DNA from: Psychrobacter sp. LV10R520-6
GTDB lineage: Bacteria; Pseudomonadota; Gammaproteobacteria; Pseudomonadales; Moraxellaceae
Length of the DNA stretch: 64,000 nt
Assembly (NCBI RefSeq): GCF_900182925.1
Contig: NZ_LT900024.1
Coordinates: 744,001 to 808,000 of the forward strand
Direction of reading: 5' to 3'
Every line of letters begins with the position of its first letter. Positions within the stretch are counted from its first letter, which is position 1. Positions 9,421 to 18,193 of the stretch are shown one piece after another. The position numbers and the translations under genes were made by a program. The notes under the pieces were generated by a model that worked only from the letters and a program-made list of their open reading frames with translations, was not told the origin of the DNA and did not search any database.

Positions 9421-9574
9421 CTGATTGCTATTGTAGGTACACTTGAAAACAGAGACAGTGCGGCTGGTAGAAATTTTTGCAGCCTCTGTCTGGCGAAGCG
9501 CACAGCACGCTAGAAAATTTTTACCAGCTGCACGCATTTATCTACGTATCTCTTTTATTTAGTATTGACTATAG
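9421..9574 (+). repeat. Palindromic intergenic repeat, copy B
   Basis: GTGCGGCTGGTAGAAATTTT (9459-9478) pairs with AAAATTTTTACCAGCTGCAC (18 of 20) around the TGCAGCCTCTGTC core. The tail TATCTCTTTTATTTAGTATTGACTATAG matches copies A and C. It lies upstream of xseA in the gap before the lipoprotein gene, which is otherwise AT-rich and empty. Confidence 0.8.
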
Positions 9575-9640
9575 ATAACTATTTTGTTCAAAGTTATTCA
9601 CTCAAAACAGCCTATTATCTTAGCTTATTAGCATCAACAC

Positions 9641-10021
9641 TTATTGGCAGCGGAAGTTAATCATATATTCATAATCATCATCGCGAGATAAGTTAGGCGA
9701 GCCGGTACCAAATATTGAACCGACGACTGCGCCCACTTGATCAATCATACGACCTGTATTTTCATCTAAAATGCCATTATATTTAACCTTATCCTCAACG
9801 ACAATAACTTGTTTACCGCGGCAGGTATTCTTGGCACTGTCGAGCGCGTTTTGTTGGGCTTTCACTTTGGTAGTGGCAATACCTGTGGTCTCATAAATAG
9901 AGTTAGCACGCTGAATTACTGGTGATGATGGGGTGCTTTGGCAAGCACTCAAGGCGAGTGCAGCGGCTAACGTTGCCGTTAAAGTGGCTGTTTTGGTAAA
10001 AGTTGTGTTTAAAATAGTCAT
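9641..10021 (-). CDS. Small predicted lipoprotein of unknown function
   Basis: The start at 10021 is chosen because AGGAACC lies eight bases upstream and gives a clean lipoprotein signal peptide; an ATG ten codons earlier (10051) is the alternative. The lipobox LALSAC puts the lipid-modified Cys in the envelope. The mature part is about 100 residues, with a second Cys in NTCRGKQ and a third at the C-terminal NFRCQ, which could form a disulfide. The central GAVVGSIFGTGS is Gly-rich, as in outer-membrane Gly-zipper lipoproteins. I do not recognise the family and assign no function. The gene stands alone. Confidence 0.75.
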   Translation of the reverse strand: MTILNTTFTKTATLTATLAAALALSACQSTPSSPVIQRANSIYETTGIATTKVKAQQNALDSAKNTCRGKQVIVVEDKVKYNGILDENTGRMIDQVGAVVGSIFGTGSPNLSRDDDYEYMINFRCQ

Positions 10022-10035
10022 AAAAGGTTCCTGTG

Positions 10036-10064
10036 AAAAGTCAAAAGTCAAAAGTCAAAAGTAA
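10036..10064. repeat. Heptamer tandem repeat upstream of the lipoprotein gene
   Basis: AAAAGTC occurs three times in a row, followed by AAAAGTA and, a few bases later, CAAAAGC. It lies just upstream of the ribosome-binding site of the lipoprotein gene, in the leader or promoter. Confidence 0.7.
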
Positions 10065-10352
10065 AACAAATCAAAAGCTGGGCAATAAACACTGTAAATT
10101 TAACCTGTTTATACTCTTAAGGTCTAGACTGTTATTGTGTGCGGTGTTGCGGCCATGTTTCGAGCTTTATTGTAACTTTGTTTCAAAATTATTCTAGTTA
10201 TTGGATGCCTGCTTAAAGAGGGGCAGTTAACTGTAAAAAGCACTACGAATTACTGTGAAATAGGACAAATCTTACCAATACACAGCAAATCACTTGAAAT
10301 ATAAATCATATCTAGGATAATTGAATCAACTTTTTAACTAGTATTTAAACTT

Positions 10353-11012
10353 ATGCCATTAATTCCTGCTCCTGCTGGCGTGTTAGAGATCGATGCGCTG
10401 TGGCAACAAGACAACCCAAACGATTCTAATACTGATACGGTGGCGCTACTTTGCCATCCTAATCCGCTGTTTGAGGGGACGATGAATAATAAAGTAGTTA
10501 CTACCATGTACCGATTTGCGCGCGATCATGGTATGCATGTGGTTCGTTTTAACTTTCGCGGTGTGGGGCAGTCAACCGGTGAACATGATTATGCTGAAGG
10601 GGAAGTGTTGGACGCCATGACCGTGCTACAATGGATTGCTGGGCAAACCAATGCGCGTAAGTTATGGCTGGGTGGGTTTTCTTTTGGCGGTTATGTGACC
10701 GCACGTGTCGCTGAACAAGTGCTGTTATCGCCACATGTGTGGGGTTTGAGCGATTTTGAGATTGCCAAAGTTGCCCTTATCTCACCATCGATAGAGAAGA
10801 ATAGTAGCGAGAATTTAAGCTTGCCCATTGAAAAGACTTTTGAGATTTATGGTGACGCTGATGAGGTAATCGATCCGGCTAATATGCAAGCCTTTGCGGA
10901 ACGTTTGGGCCTTGATATTAGTGTGGTTGATGGCGCTGGGCACTTTTTCCATGGTCGATTATCTGAGCTTAAGCGCTTATTAGAACAGCATAGCTTTGGT
11001 AACGTAGATTAG
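10353..11012 (+). CDS. Alpha/beta hydrolase (COG2945 type)
   Basis: The 219-residue cytoplasmic protein has the alpha/beta hydrolase fold and resembles the short COG2945 group of predicted hydrolases. The nucleophile elbow GGFSFGG puts Ser at residue 110; an acid lies in YGDADEVID near 168-170, and the base is His197 in DGAGHFFHG. CHPNPLFEGTMNNKVV near the N-terminus is the hallmark of this group. The substrate is not known for the family. The upstream 330 nt hold no other gene. Confidence 0.85.
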   Translation: MPLIPAPAGVLEIDALWQQDNPNDSNTDTVALLCHPNPLFEGTMNNKVVTTMYRFARDHGMHVVRFNFRGVGQSTGEHDYAEGEVLDAMTVLQWIAGQTNARKLWLGGFSFGGYVTARVAEQVLLSPHVWGLSDFEIAKVALISPSIEKNSSENLSLPIEKTFEIYGDADEVIDPANMQAFAERLGLDISVVDGAGHFFHGRLSELKRLLEQHSFGNVD

Positions 11013-11241
11013 CTCTTCCCCAAAATATAATTATTTTTATCGTATTTAACAGCACTAATTTTATAGCAATACCTATTTATTAAAGCAATGCCTTAAGCCG
11101 TGTTAACCTAAAGAATGGCTATGAAGAGCCATTCTGACATATCAGTCGCCACTGTCTCAGTGTAAAAACCATAAGTTAGTGGCAACTGACGGTATCAACA
11201 TATTACTTTATTATTTATTTTGTCTAATGACGAGTCGCATT

Positions 11242-12342
11242 ATGAGATTATCTCCACTGCAGCGCTATGAGCAAGCCATCAGCACTGATGACTTTACCCG
11301 AGATGAACAGCAGTATCAGGCCATGAGCTACCTAGATGATTTATATCAGGAGCTCAACGATACTGCGGAACAGAAAAAAGGGTTTTTTAGCTTCCTAAAA
11401 TCCAAACCTGCGGCACCAAAAGGTTTGTATATGTGGGGAGGCGTTGGGCGTGGTAAGACATGGATGATGGACATGTTTTATGACTCATTAACCATCGATC
11501 GCAAAATGCGCCAACATTTTCATCATTTTATGCAGCGTGTACATCATGAACTAAATGAGATACAAGGCGAGAGCGATCCGCTGGAAAAAGTTGCCGACAT
11601 TATTTACGAAGAAGCGGTCATTATCTGCTTTGATGAGTTTTTTGTCTCTAATGTGTCCGACGCCATGATTTTGGGTGATTTGTTTACCATGCTGTTCGAC
11701 CGTGGTATTACCTTGGTGGCTACCTCAAATATTGTGCCATCGGGACTATACAAAGATGGCCTACATCGCGACCGTTTTATGCCCGCTATTGCTGAAGTTG
11801 AGCGTCATACTACCGTGATGAATATTGATTCTGGTATTGACTACCGTCTGCGAGTTTTGCAGCAAGCCGAGCTATATAAGTCGCCTATGACCAAAAGCAA
11901 CCATCACTGGCTGGCCAACCGCTTTGCTAGTCTCTCGAATAACTTAAAGATTAGCAATGAACCCATTACCATTAATGGCCGTGAAGTTAAAATCAACGCT
12001 CGCACTGAAACTATATTGTTTTGTGACTTCCGCCATTTATGTATGCAGCCGCGTTCAGCCGCTGACTTTATTGAAATTGCCAGTCAATTTAGCACGGTAC
12101 TGGTCAATGCAGTTCCCGCACTAAATGATGATCTTCGCGATCCGACTCGCCGTTTTATCTATATGGTTGATGAATTTTATGATCGCCGCGTAAAGTTATT
12201 GATTCGGGCAGAGCAGTCTATTCTTGATTTATATCAAGGCGAAAAGCTAACGTTTGAAATAGAGCGTACCCGTTCGCGGCTACTCGAGATGCAGTCAGAA
12301 GACTACCTAAAAATGAAACATCACCTTGATGACGCGGCTTAA
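11242..12342 (+). CDS. zapE: Cell division ATPase ZapE (AFG1-like)
   Basis: ZapE is an AAA-type ATPase that binds FtsZ and acts at the division ring in E. coli; the mitochondrial relative is Afg1. Walker A is GGVGRGKTWMMDMFY, followed by FHHFMQRVHHEL and the Walker B-like IICFDEFFVSNVSDAM. Starts at 11179 (GTG), 11227 and 11242 are all open. None has a strong ribosome site. I chose 11242 because MRLSPLQRYEQAI then aligns with the E. coli N-terminus. The nitroreductase gene follows after 21 nt, so the two are probably cotranscribed. Confidence 0.9.
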   Translation: MRLSPLQRYEQAISTDDFTRDEQQYQAMSYLDDLYQELNDTAEQKKGFFSFLKSKPAAPKGLYMWGGVGRGKTWMMDMFYDSLTIDRKMRQHFHHFMQRVHHELNEIQGESDPLEKVADIIYEEAVIICFDEFFVSNVSDAMILGDLFTMLFDRGITLVATSNIVPSGLYKDGLHRDRFMPAIAEVERHTTVMNIDSGIDYRLRVLQQAELYKSPMTKSNHHWLANRFASLSNNLKISNEPITINGREVKINARTETILFCDFRHLCMQPRSAADFIEIASQFSTVLVNAVPALNDDLRDPTRRFIYMVDEFYDRRVKLLIRAEQSILDLYQGEKLTFEIERTRSRLLEMQSEDYLKMKHHLDDAA

Positions 12343-12363
12343 AATTACAAATAAGGATAACTC

Positions 12364-13020
12364 ATGAGCACGCTTGACGATAATAAAATACAGCAAAATA
12401 ACGAGCAGGCTCGTATTGAAGATGAGATGTCAGATAACGCACAAGTCACTGACGAGCAGCTGATCAATTGGATTAAATCAAGACGCAGTATTGGCAATCT
12501 AGATATTCCTGCGCCCACTCATACCCAGATTAAAGCCGCCATTGAGTGTGCGGCTACTGCGCCTGATCACAAAAAGCTGCAACCGTGGCGCTTTATTGTC
12601 ACTGAAGGTAATGCCCGTCATCAACTAGGGCGCGCATTCCTTGCTGCTGCTGAAGCGAAAGCGGCTAAAGAAAGTGAGGTGCTGTCTGAGAAAACTCAGC
12701 AAAAAACTTACAATATGCCGCTACGTGCCCCCGTTATTATTACTGTCGTTACTAAGATGCAAGACCATAAAAAAGTACCACCCTTCGAGCAAATGCTGAG
12801 CGCCGGTGCGGCAGTACAAAATCTTATTCTGGCTTTAAAGGCGCAAGGATTCAGTACCGTATGGCGTACGGGTCTGCTGTGTAACGAGCCTGCGGTGAAA
12901 GAATATTTTGGAGTTGCAGAAGATGATTATGTCCTGGCTTTTGTTTATACTGGCACCAGTCCCTGTGATAAACCCGTACGTAAACCTATGGATATTGAGC
13001 CGTTGCTACGCTTTGAGTAA
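12364..13020 (+). CDS. Nitroreductase-family flavoprotein (YdjA-like)
   Basis: This 218-residue FMN enzyme of the nitroreductase family probably reduces quinones or nitro compounds with NAD(P)H. The family core begins at IKSRRSIGNLD (residues about 38-48), where the RRS segment binds FMN phosphate. CAATAPDHKKLQPWRF and GAAVQNLILALKAQGF follow, and the C-terminal DYVLAFVYTG matches YdjA-type short members. The first 35 residues are an acidic Asn/Gln-rich extension. It lies 21 nt after zapE, with a good AAGGA site. Confidence 0.88.
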   Translation: MSTLDDNKIQQNNEQARIEDEMSDNAQVTDEQLINWIKSRRSIGNLDIPAPTHTQIKAAIECAATAPDHKKLQPWRFIVTEGNARHQLGRAFLAAAEAKAAKESEVLSEKTQQKTYNMPLRAPVIITVVTKMQDHKKVPPFEQMLSAGAAVQNLILALKAQGFSTVWRTGLLCNEPAVKEYFGVAEDDYVLAFVYTGTSPCDKPVRKPMDIEPLLRFE

Positions 13021-13193
13021 TAAATAAACGTGGGCAATATCAAAACTTTCGCATTAATTTGGCATTATCAAAACATTCACACTATCAAATAGGCTGCTTT
13101 TAATTAAGCAAATTAGCCTCACCATATGTGCACTACAAGTGCTATAAATAATAGCGATAAACCATATAAGTCGGCTAACACGGATAAATAATT

Positions 13194-14570
13194 ATGACCA
13201 GCTCAACTGATAATAATTCTAAAGATACAGATGCAAGTACTGACAATAGCGAAGCAGAGAAAAATACCGTTGAAAAACAAAATAGCCTACTGGCAGGTAT
13301 CATTGAACGTGCTGCGTCAGGTCTTGGCCGTAAAAAACTGAATCCTAGTACCGTTGAGACTGCTGTAGCCAAAAACATGGCGCAAATCCACAATAACCCT
13401 GCTAAATTGCGCTTAGCCTTCTTAGGCGGCGGTAGTTTTGGGACGGCTATGGCAAACTTAGCCGCACGTAATGGCTGTGATACCACGCTATGGGTACGTA
13501 ATAAGCGTACCGTCAAATCTATGGCCAAGCTACGGGTAAATAAAAAATATCTACCCGGCTATAAACTTGATGATCGCCTCAAATACAGCCATGATTTAGA
13601 AGAGACAGTCAAAGATAAAGACATCATCTTCATCGCTGTACCCAGTTTGGCTTTTCGTGAGACTTTAAAAAGTATCGCTCCTTTTATCACAGGGCAGTCG
13701 ATCGTTTCACTGACCAAAGGTATGGAAAAAGATACTTTTGCCTTCATGAGTGACATCATCAAAAATGAGCTGCCTGAGGTCAATTTTGGAGTCATGTCAG
13801 GACCCAATTTAGCCATAGAAATTATGAAAAATATGCCGTCCGCAACCGTGATTGCCAGTAATTCTGAGCCATTACGTCATGCGGTACAAGCAGCGCTGCA
13901 CAGTGCATTTTTTCGAGTATTTGCCAGTGATGATGTTCGCGGTGTTGAGCTTGGTGGCACGCTTAAAAATATCTATGCGATTGCGATGGGTATGGCAGCC
14001 GCTTATGAAGTGGGTGAAAATACCAAAGCGATGTTATTAACGCGTGCCTTAGCCGAGATGAGCCGTTTTGGGGTCGAAACGGGCGCTAATCCGCTGACAT
14101 TCTTAGGCTTATCTGGCGTTGGCGATCTATATGCTACTTGTAGTTCAGAGTTAAGCCGTAATTACCGCATTGGCAATATGCTTGGTCGCGGTATGAGTAT
14201 CGATGCTGCAATTAAGAAACTGGGTCAGACGGCTGAAGGGGTAAACACCATTCAGCAGGTGCACGAAAAAGCCAGCAAAGAGGGTATTTATATGCCCATT
14301 ACCCATGCTCTATATGCGGTAATTTATGAAGATAAAGCCGCACTTGGCGTCGCTTTGCACTTGATGGAAGTGGGATTTCGTAGCGACGTCGAGTTTGTGA
14401 TGCCTCATGACCATAGCAATGCCGCGCTCACGGCACAAATGCAAGCGGCAAGCAATAACTCGGTTGATGACGACTCGCACACTGATGCTCCCGACAATGA
14501 ACTGGTTAAAAATAAAGCTGATAAAGATAAAGCTGATAAAGATAATAATGTTAATAAAAATAAAGACTAA
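13194..14570 (+). CDS. gpsA: NAD(P)H-dependent glycerol-3-phosphate dehydrogenase with long tails
   Basis: GpsA reduces dihydroxyacetone phosphate to sn-glycerol-3-phosphate for phospholipid synthesis. The nucleotide site GGGSFGTAMA starts at residue 78. SLTKGMEKD, SGPNLAIEI and the catalytic Lys in GGTLKNIYAIAMG follow. The protein is 458 residues against about 340 in E. coli. The excess is a charged N-terminal tail (about 70 residues) and a C-terminal tail of about 50 ending in Lys/Asp/Asn repeats (KADKDKADKD). The tail DNA is a 15-nt tandem repeat. sixA follows 57 nt later and probably belongs to the same operon. Confidence 0.95.
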   Translation: MTSSTDNNSKDTDASTDNSEAEKNTVEKQNSLLAGIIERAASGLGRKKLNPSTVETAVAKNMAQIHNNPAKLRLAFLGGGSFGTAMANLAARNGCDTTLWVRNKRTVKSMAKLRVNKKYLPGYKLDDRLKYSHDLEETVKDKDIIFIAVPSLAFRETLKSIAPFITGQSIVSLTKGMEKDTFAFMSDIIKNELPEVNFGVMSGPNLAIEIMKNMPSATVIASNSEPLRHAVQAALHSAFFRVFASDDVRGVELGGTLKNIYAIAMGMAAAYEVGENTKAMLLTRALAEMSRFGVETGANPLTFLGLSGVGDLYATCSSELSRNYRIGNMLGRGMSIDAAIKKLGQTAEGVNTIQQVHEKASKEGIYMPITHALYAVIYEDKAALGVALHLMEVGFRSDVEFVMPHDHSNAALTAQMQAASNNSVDDDSHTDAPDNELVKNKADKDKADKDNNVNKNKD

Positions 14571-14602
14571 ACGTTATAAAGATAATAGGAATAAAGGTTT
14601 TA
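14515..14602 (+). repeat. 15-nt tandem repeat spanning the 3' end of gpsA
   Basis: ATAAAGCTGATAAAG occurs twice in perfect tandem, followed by degenerate units such as ATAATAATGTTAATA that run past the stop codon into the spacer before sixA. It encodes the Lys/Asp-rich tail of GpsA. Confidence 0.7.
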
Positions 14603-14627
14603 ATCGAGACCTAAATCAAGGAATGAT

Positions 14628-15086
14628 ATGAAAATTATATTGATGCGTCACGGTCAAGCAGAAGATGAAACGCGCCCAGATAGCGCGCGGCAATTGACTG
14701 GTTTTGGACAACAGCAAGCTGCGCAAACGGCAGATTATATTACTAAAAGCTACGCGCCAGATTATTTTGTAGTTAGTCCTTATGATAGAGCGCAGCAGAC
14801 TCTAGCTCAATTGCAATCGTGCGCGCCTGACGTTGTCACCACTGTGCAAGATAATATTACGCCTCCTGATGACGCACGTACCGCTCTAGCCGAACTGGCG
14901 AATATTGAAGCAGAGTGTTTGGTGGTAGTGTGTCACATGTCTATCGTAGCTAATATTGCTAGCCTTCTGACTGGTGATAACCCTGAGGGCTTTTCTTTAG
15001 GTGAGGCCAGAGTGTTTGAAATGGAATTTGTAATGTCAGGAATGGCCAATGAAATTGACCGCTTTATTCCCGTTCAGCCGCATTAA
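14628..15086 (+). CDS. sixA: Phosphohistidine phosphatase SixA
   Basis: SixA removes phosphate from histidine, for example in His-containing phosphotransfer domains and in the nitrogen PTS. The 152-residue length is typical. The histidine-phosphatase signature RHG is at residues 7-9, with His8 the phosphate acceptor; the second catalytic His is His103 in VVCHMS. Arg54 in SPYDRAQQT belongs to the phosphate pocket. The gene lies just downstream of gpsA. Confidence 0.9.
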   Translation: MKIILMRHGQAEDETRPDSARQLTGFGQQQAAQTADYITKSYAPDYFVVSPYDRAQQTLAQLQSCAPDVVTTVQDNITPPDDARTALAELANIEAECLVVVCHMSIVANIASLLTGDNPEGFSLGEARVFEMEFVMSGMANEIDRFIPVQPH

Positions 15087-15242
15087 GATTTATAGCCGCA
15101 CTGCCATATTGTTATTTAATTGAGCCTCAATGCTGTTTAATATCGACGACAAATTTAATAGTAACTTTTATAACAACCGTTTAGATTTTACTTTTATCCC
15201 TGATCCAATAAATCAGCAGTTTAACAAGTAAGGACGCGCTTA

Positions 15243-16580
15243 GTGTTACACGTTTGGTTAAGAGCGCAGCATAGTTCGCTAGCTGTTTGGCATGCCGATA
15301 CGAAACAGTGGCAGTCAGTCGATGGTTGGCAGCAGTTGCATGATGTTTATAGTATTCGTGGACATAAATCACTGTGTTTGTATTTTCCCTCAAGTCATGT
15401 ATTACAAGTAGATACGGCGCTCAATACTGCCCAGCTTAAACAATTAGGCAGTAGCGGTAAGCAATATTTATTTGAAGAAACGTCATTAACGCTTGTCGAA
15501 CAGCTGTTAGTCCGGCAAATGAGTCATGCCAATGCCCATTGTCTATACGCACTAGCTCAAAGCGATATTGAGACTTGGCAACAGAGTGCTACTCTCGCTG
15601 GCTTAAGCATTGTTGCGTTACTGCCTGATTTTTTATTGTTACCCACTCCAGAAGAGGGCGCCGGGCAGCAAGTTGTCTTATATCAAGACGAGCAGACGAT
15701 GCTACTACGGCAATCGCTACTTCAAGGGATGGCAGTCAGCTACTTACCTTTAATTTTTGAAAGATTGCCGCATTTGAGCGAAGTTTGTGTGTTGCCATCT
15801 ATTGAATCGTCTGGCAGCTCCTCAATCAGCTCTCCAACCAATGCTTCTGTTAATGCGTTTGCTGACGTTGTAGATAATGATAGTAGTATAGCTTTACAAA
15901 AGACCACATCAGCATCAGAACCCATGTCAGGAACAGCAGTAACCACTATTGCCGAGCAAACAGCAGCGCTTATAGCTGAGCACAAATTGCTATTAACCAC
16001 GCTGCCCACTATTCCTACGCCTGTTGACAGTCCTGAGCGCCATGCGCTTAATTTCTTTACCAAATCATCGGACTCGCAGCTGTCTCCTTATCTACGCGTG
16101 GCGATGATGGTAGCGTTATCGGCATTAGTGCTACAAATTGCGACCGATGGTGTGCAAAGTTATCGCTATAACGAAGCGGCGGCTGCCACTAAGATAGCGG
16201 TTGCTGACCAGTATCAGTCTTGGTTCCCTAATGAACCACTCAGCACGCGTACCAAACTACAAGTGCAACTGCAACCAAAACTACGTAGCGACAGTCAAGC
16301 ACCAGCCTCGCATATGGCGGTATTGGCACGAATATCACCACTGATTAAACAATCCTCAATGCAAGCGCAAGCCTTAGTTATGCAGCCGTCTGCGCTTAGC
16401 TTTACCTTGATTGCGCCGGATCGTGGTAGTCTTGATCAGTTTACCAGTACCCTGGTTGCACAAGGTTTGACTGCCAATTTAGAGCGGGTCAATAGTAATG
16501 AGCAAGGGCAGTTTAGTGGTCAAATCACAGTAAATATCATGGAAGACAGCGCTACACAGAATAAAATGGCTGACTCTTAA
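15243..16580 (+). CDS. gspL: Type II secretion system protein L
   Basis: GspL links the cytoplasmic ATPase GspE to the inner-membrane platform of the type II secretion machine. The 445-residue protein has the expected plan: an actin-like cytoplasmic domain (about 1-270), one membrane segment near LRVAMMVALSALVLQIAT, and a periplasmic ferredoxin-like domain. Residues about 180-260 are Ser/Thr-rich and poorly conserved. The GTG start at 15243 is supported by AAGGA about eight bases upstream. gspM follows. No other gsp genes are in the window, so the rest of the system lies elsewhere. Confidence 0.85.
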   Translation: MLHVWLRAQHSSLAVWHADTKQWQSVDGWQQLHDVYSIRGHKSLCLYFPSSHVLQVDTALNTAQLKQLGSSGKQYLFEETSLTLVEQLLVRQMSHANAHCLYALAQSDIETWQQSATLAGLSIVALLPDFLLLPTPEEGAGQQVVLYQDEQTMLLRQSLLQGMAVSYLPLIFERLPHLSEVCVLPSIESSGSSSISSPTNASVNAFADVVDNDSSIALQKTTSASEPMSGTAVTTIAEQTAALIAEHKLLLTTLPTIPTPVDSPERHALNFFTKSSDSQLSPYLRVAMMVALSALVLQIATDGVQSYRYNEAAAATKIAVADQYQSWFPNEPLSTRTKLQVQLQPKLRSDSQAPASHMAVLARISPLIKQSSMQAQALVMQPSALSFTLIAPDRGSLDQFTSTLVAQGLTANLERVNSNEQGQFSGQITVNIMEDSATQNKMADS

Positions 16581-16650
16581 TTATTTAACTTGAGATATGC
16601 TTAATCTTAGCCTGGTTTAACTTTAGCTTTATTTATCCATTAAACGTTTG

Positions 16651-16710
16651 TCTATTAACAACCCAGCTATTAGCAATTCATCCATCAGCAACCCATTTAG
16701 TAATAAAGGT
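16651..16710 (+). repeat. 15-nt degenerate tandem repeat between gspL and gspM
   Basis: CTATTAACAACCCAG, CTATTAGCAATTCAT and CCATCAGCAACCCAT are consecutive 15-nt units with shared positions, and TTAGTAATAAAGGTC follows in the same period. The last unit carries the gspM ribosome site. A longer reading of gspM from TTG at 16648 would translate the repeat, which argues against that start. Confidence 0.65.
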
Positions 16711-16716
16711 CAGGTA

Positions 16717-17277
16717 ATGAAACTATTACAGCGTCGCGCCAAAAGTCGTGCTAAAGACAGTAGTTCTGCGAACGTCATATCAGAGCGTATGAACAGCTAT
16801 CAGAATATGCTGTGGACACGCTGGCAAGCATTGTCATCACGTGATCAAGTTGCCTTAGGTATATTGTTAGTATTTTTACTGCTATTCGTTGGTGGCTATG
16901 GTGGCTATAGCGTTCATCAAGCGGCTAAAGACAGTAAGTCTGACTATCAAGAGCAGATCGCTGATTATTTTTGGCTACGTGCGCAAGCGGGCAATATTAA
17001 TAGCAATGCTTTAAGCGCTGCTAATACGCAAGGCGGTGATGCAGAAATGCCACCTGCCAGTAGTGTCAGCTCGTTATTGAATGCCTCTAGTATCAATAAC
17101 GCACAAGTGGTTGCTGCTGGGGGCGCGGTGCAACTGAGCTTTACTCATCCTAGTCAAGCGGTAGTGAGCGCGGCACTGGGCAAGCTTGAACAGCAAGGCT
17201 GGCAATTTACTCAGCTATCGATACAGCAAGATCTAGCCACTAAAGCTATTCAAGTACAAGCGGCGGTTGTCTCCTAA
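16717..17277 (+). CDS. gspM: Type II secretion system protein M
   Basis: GspM is a small inner-membrane protein that stabilises GspL. I chose the ATG at 16717 because AAAGGTCAGG lies just upstream; a TTG at 16648 would add 23 residues encoded by a tandem repeat. The 186-residue product has a basic N-terminus, one membrane segment (VALGILLVFLLLFVGGYGGY) and a periplasmic domain ending in a ferredoxin-like fold (VVSAALGKLEQQGWQFTQL). Its position right after gspL is the family arrangement. Confidence 0.82.
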   Translation: MKLLQRRAKSRAKDSSSANVISERMNSYQNMLWTRWQALSSRDQVALGILLVFLLLFVGGYGGYSVHQAAKDSKSDYQEQIADYFWLRAQAGNINSNALSAANTQGGDAEMPPASSVSSLLNASSINNAQVVAAGGAVQLSFTHPSQAVVSAALGKLEQQGWQFTQLSIQQDLATKAIQVQAAVVS

Positions 17278-17330
17278 GTAATGCCTCTTAAATAGGGTCT
17301 TTTAAATACAGTCTCTTAGCGGCATTGTAG
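17278..17330 (+). repeat. Short degenerate repeats after gspM
   Basis: CCTCTTAAATAG, GTCTTTTAAATACA and GTCTCTTAGCGG follow each other with a period of about 13-14 nt just after the gspM stop. This is the same kind of repeat seen in other spacers of the window. Confidence 0.45.
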
Positions 17331-17512
17331 TCTCATAAGTTTTTAATTTTAATGATAGGGTAGGGTTTAGGTGATAGCGCCTTATTTTTTGGTAACGGTT
17401 TCTAGAATTTATACTTCAATATCTGTATCTTGAAAATAGTCTTATCCGCCACAATTAAATACCTAGTGGCTACGTTATTATTAGAAGTTATTGTCAGTTA
17501 TGGATATTTATT

Positions 17513-18004
17513 ATGAATCATTCTTCTGATCCTAAATCTCCTGACCTTCAATCTAACGAGCAGCCCAATCACCAGCTTTCACAGCAAGGACAAAACGCTA
17601 TGATGAGTGATAACAAGCGCCGCTCTTTAATCACCTATAACCATGTGACTTACTTATTGTATGTGGTCAGCTATTTTACCGCAGGACTGCTGTGGATTGT
17701 ACCGATTGTGATGAACTATGCGAAGCGGCACGATGCCGATGGCACATGGCTCGCGACCCATTTTGATTGGCAGATTAAGACTTTTTGGTACAGTACTGTC
17801 TTGTTTGCCATCGGAGCACTATTGATCGTGTTTGCACTGGGTGGTTTGGGGGTTGGTATCATGGCGGACAGTGGTAATATAACCATTGGCTCATTTTTAT
17901 TGACGGGTCTTGGTCTGTTGATTATGGCCTTTACGTTTGTTTGGCATCTTTACCGTATTATACGCGGCTGGGTTGCGCTGACAGATGGTCGTCCCGTACC
18001 ATAA
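17513..18004 (+). CDS. Small integral membrane protein (DUF4870-like)
   Basis: The 163-residue protein begins with a hydrophilic Asn/Gln/Ser-rich stretch of about 38 residues. Three hydrophobic segments follow, near 45-65, 95-120 and 125-147. THFDWQIKTFW between the first two and the general layout resemble DUF4870-type membrane proteins, whose function is unknown. RRSLITYNHVTYLLY is the likely start of the conserved part. The gene stands alone between gspM and pyrD and no function can be assigned. Confidence 0.7.
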   Translation: MNHSSDPKSPDLQSNEQPNHQLSQQGQNAMMSDNKRRSLITYNHVTYLLYVVSYFTAGLLWIVPIVMNYAKRHDADGTWLATHFDWQIKTFWYSTVLFAIGALLIVFALGGLGVGIMADSGNITIGSFLLTGLGLLIMAFTFVWHLYRIIRGWVALTDGRPVP

Positions 18005-18096
18005 CTAATACCAAGTTAAACCTTTTTTATAACAATCAAGTCTTTGTTTATAAGCGATTGCACGCCCTTTTATATAAAATGATGTCGCATGAAAAT

Positions 18097-18126
18097 TTGG
18101 TCTTATTCCTGTTAAGCTGATATAAT
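18097..18126 (+). promoter_or_regulatory. Candidate sigma-70 promoter of pyrD
   Basis: TTGGTC at 18097-18102 and a perfect TATAAT at 18121-18126 are 18 nt apart, and TG occurs just upstream of the -10 box. The start codon of pyrD lies 68 nt downstream. This is a pattern match only. Confidence 0.4.
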
Positions 18127-18193
18127 CGCAGCGCCTGATTCTATTCATTTTGTCCCATTCACCATTTCTTCTCAAGCAGGGTTTATCGCCATT

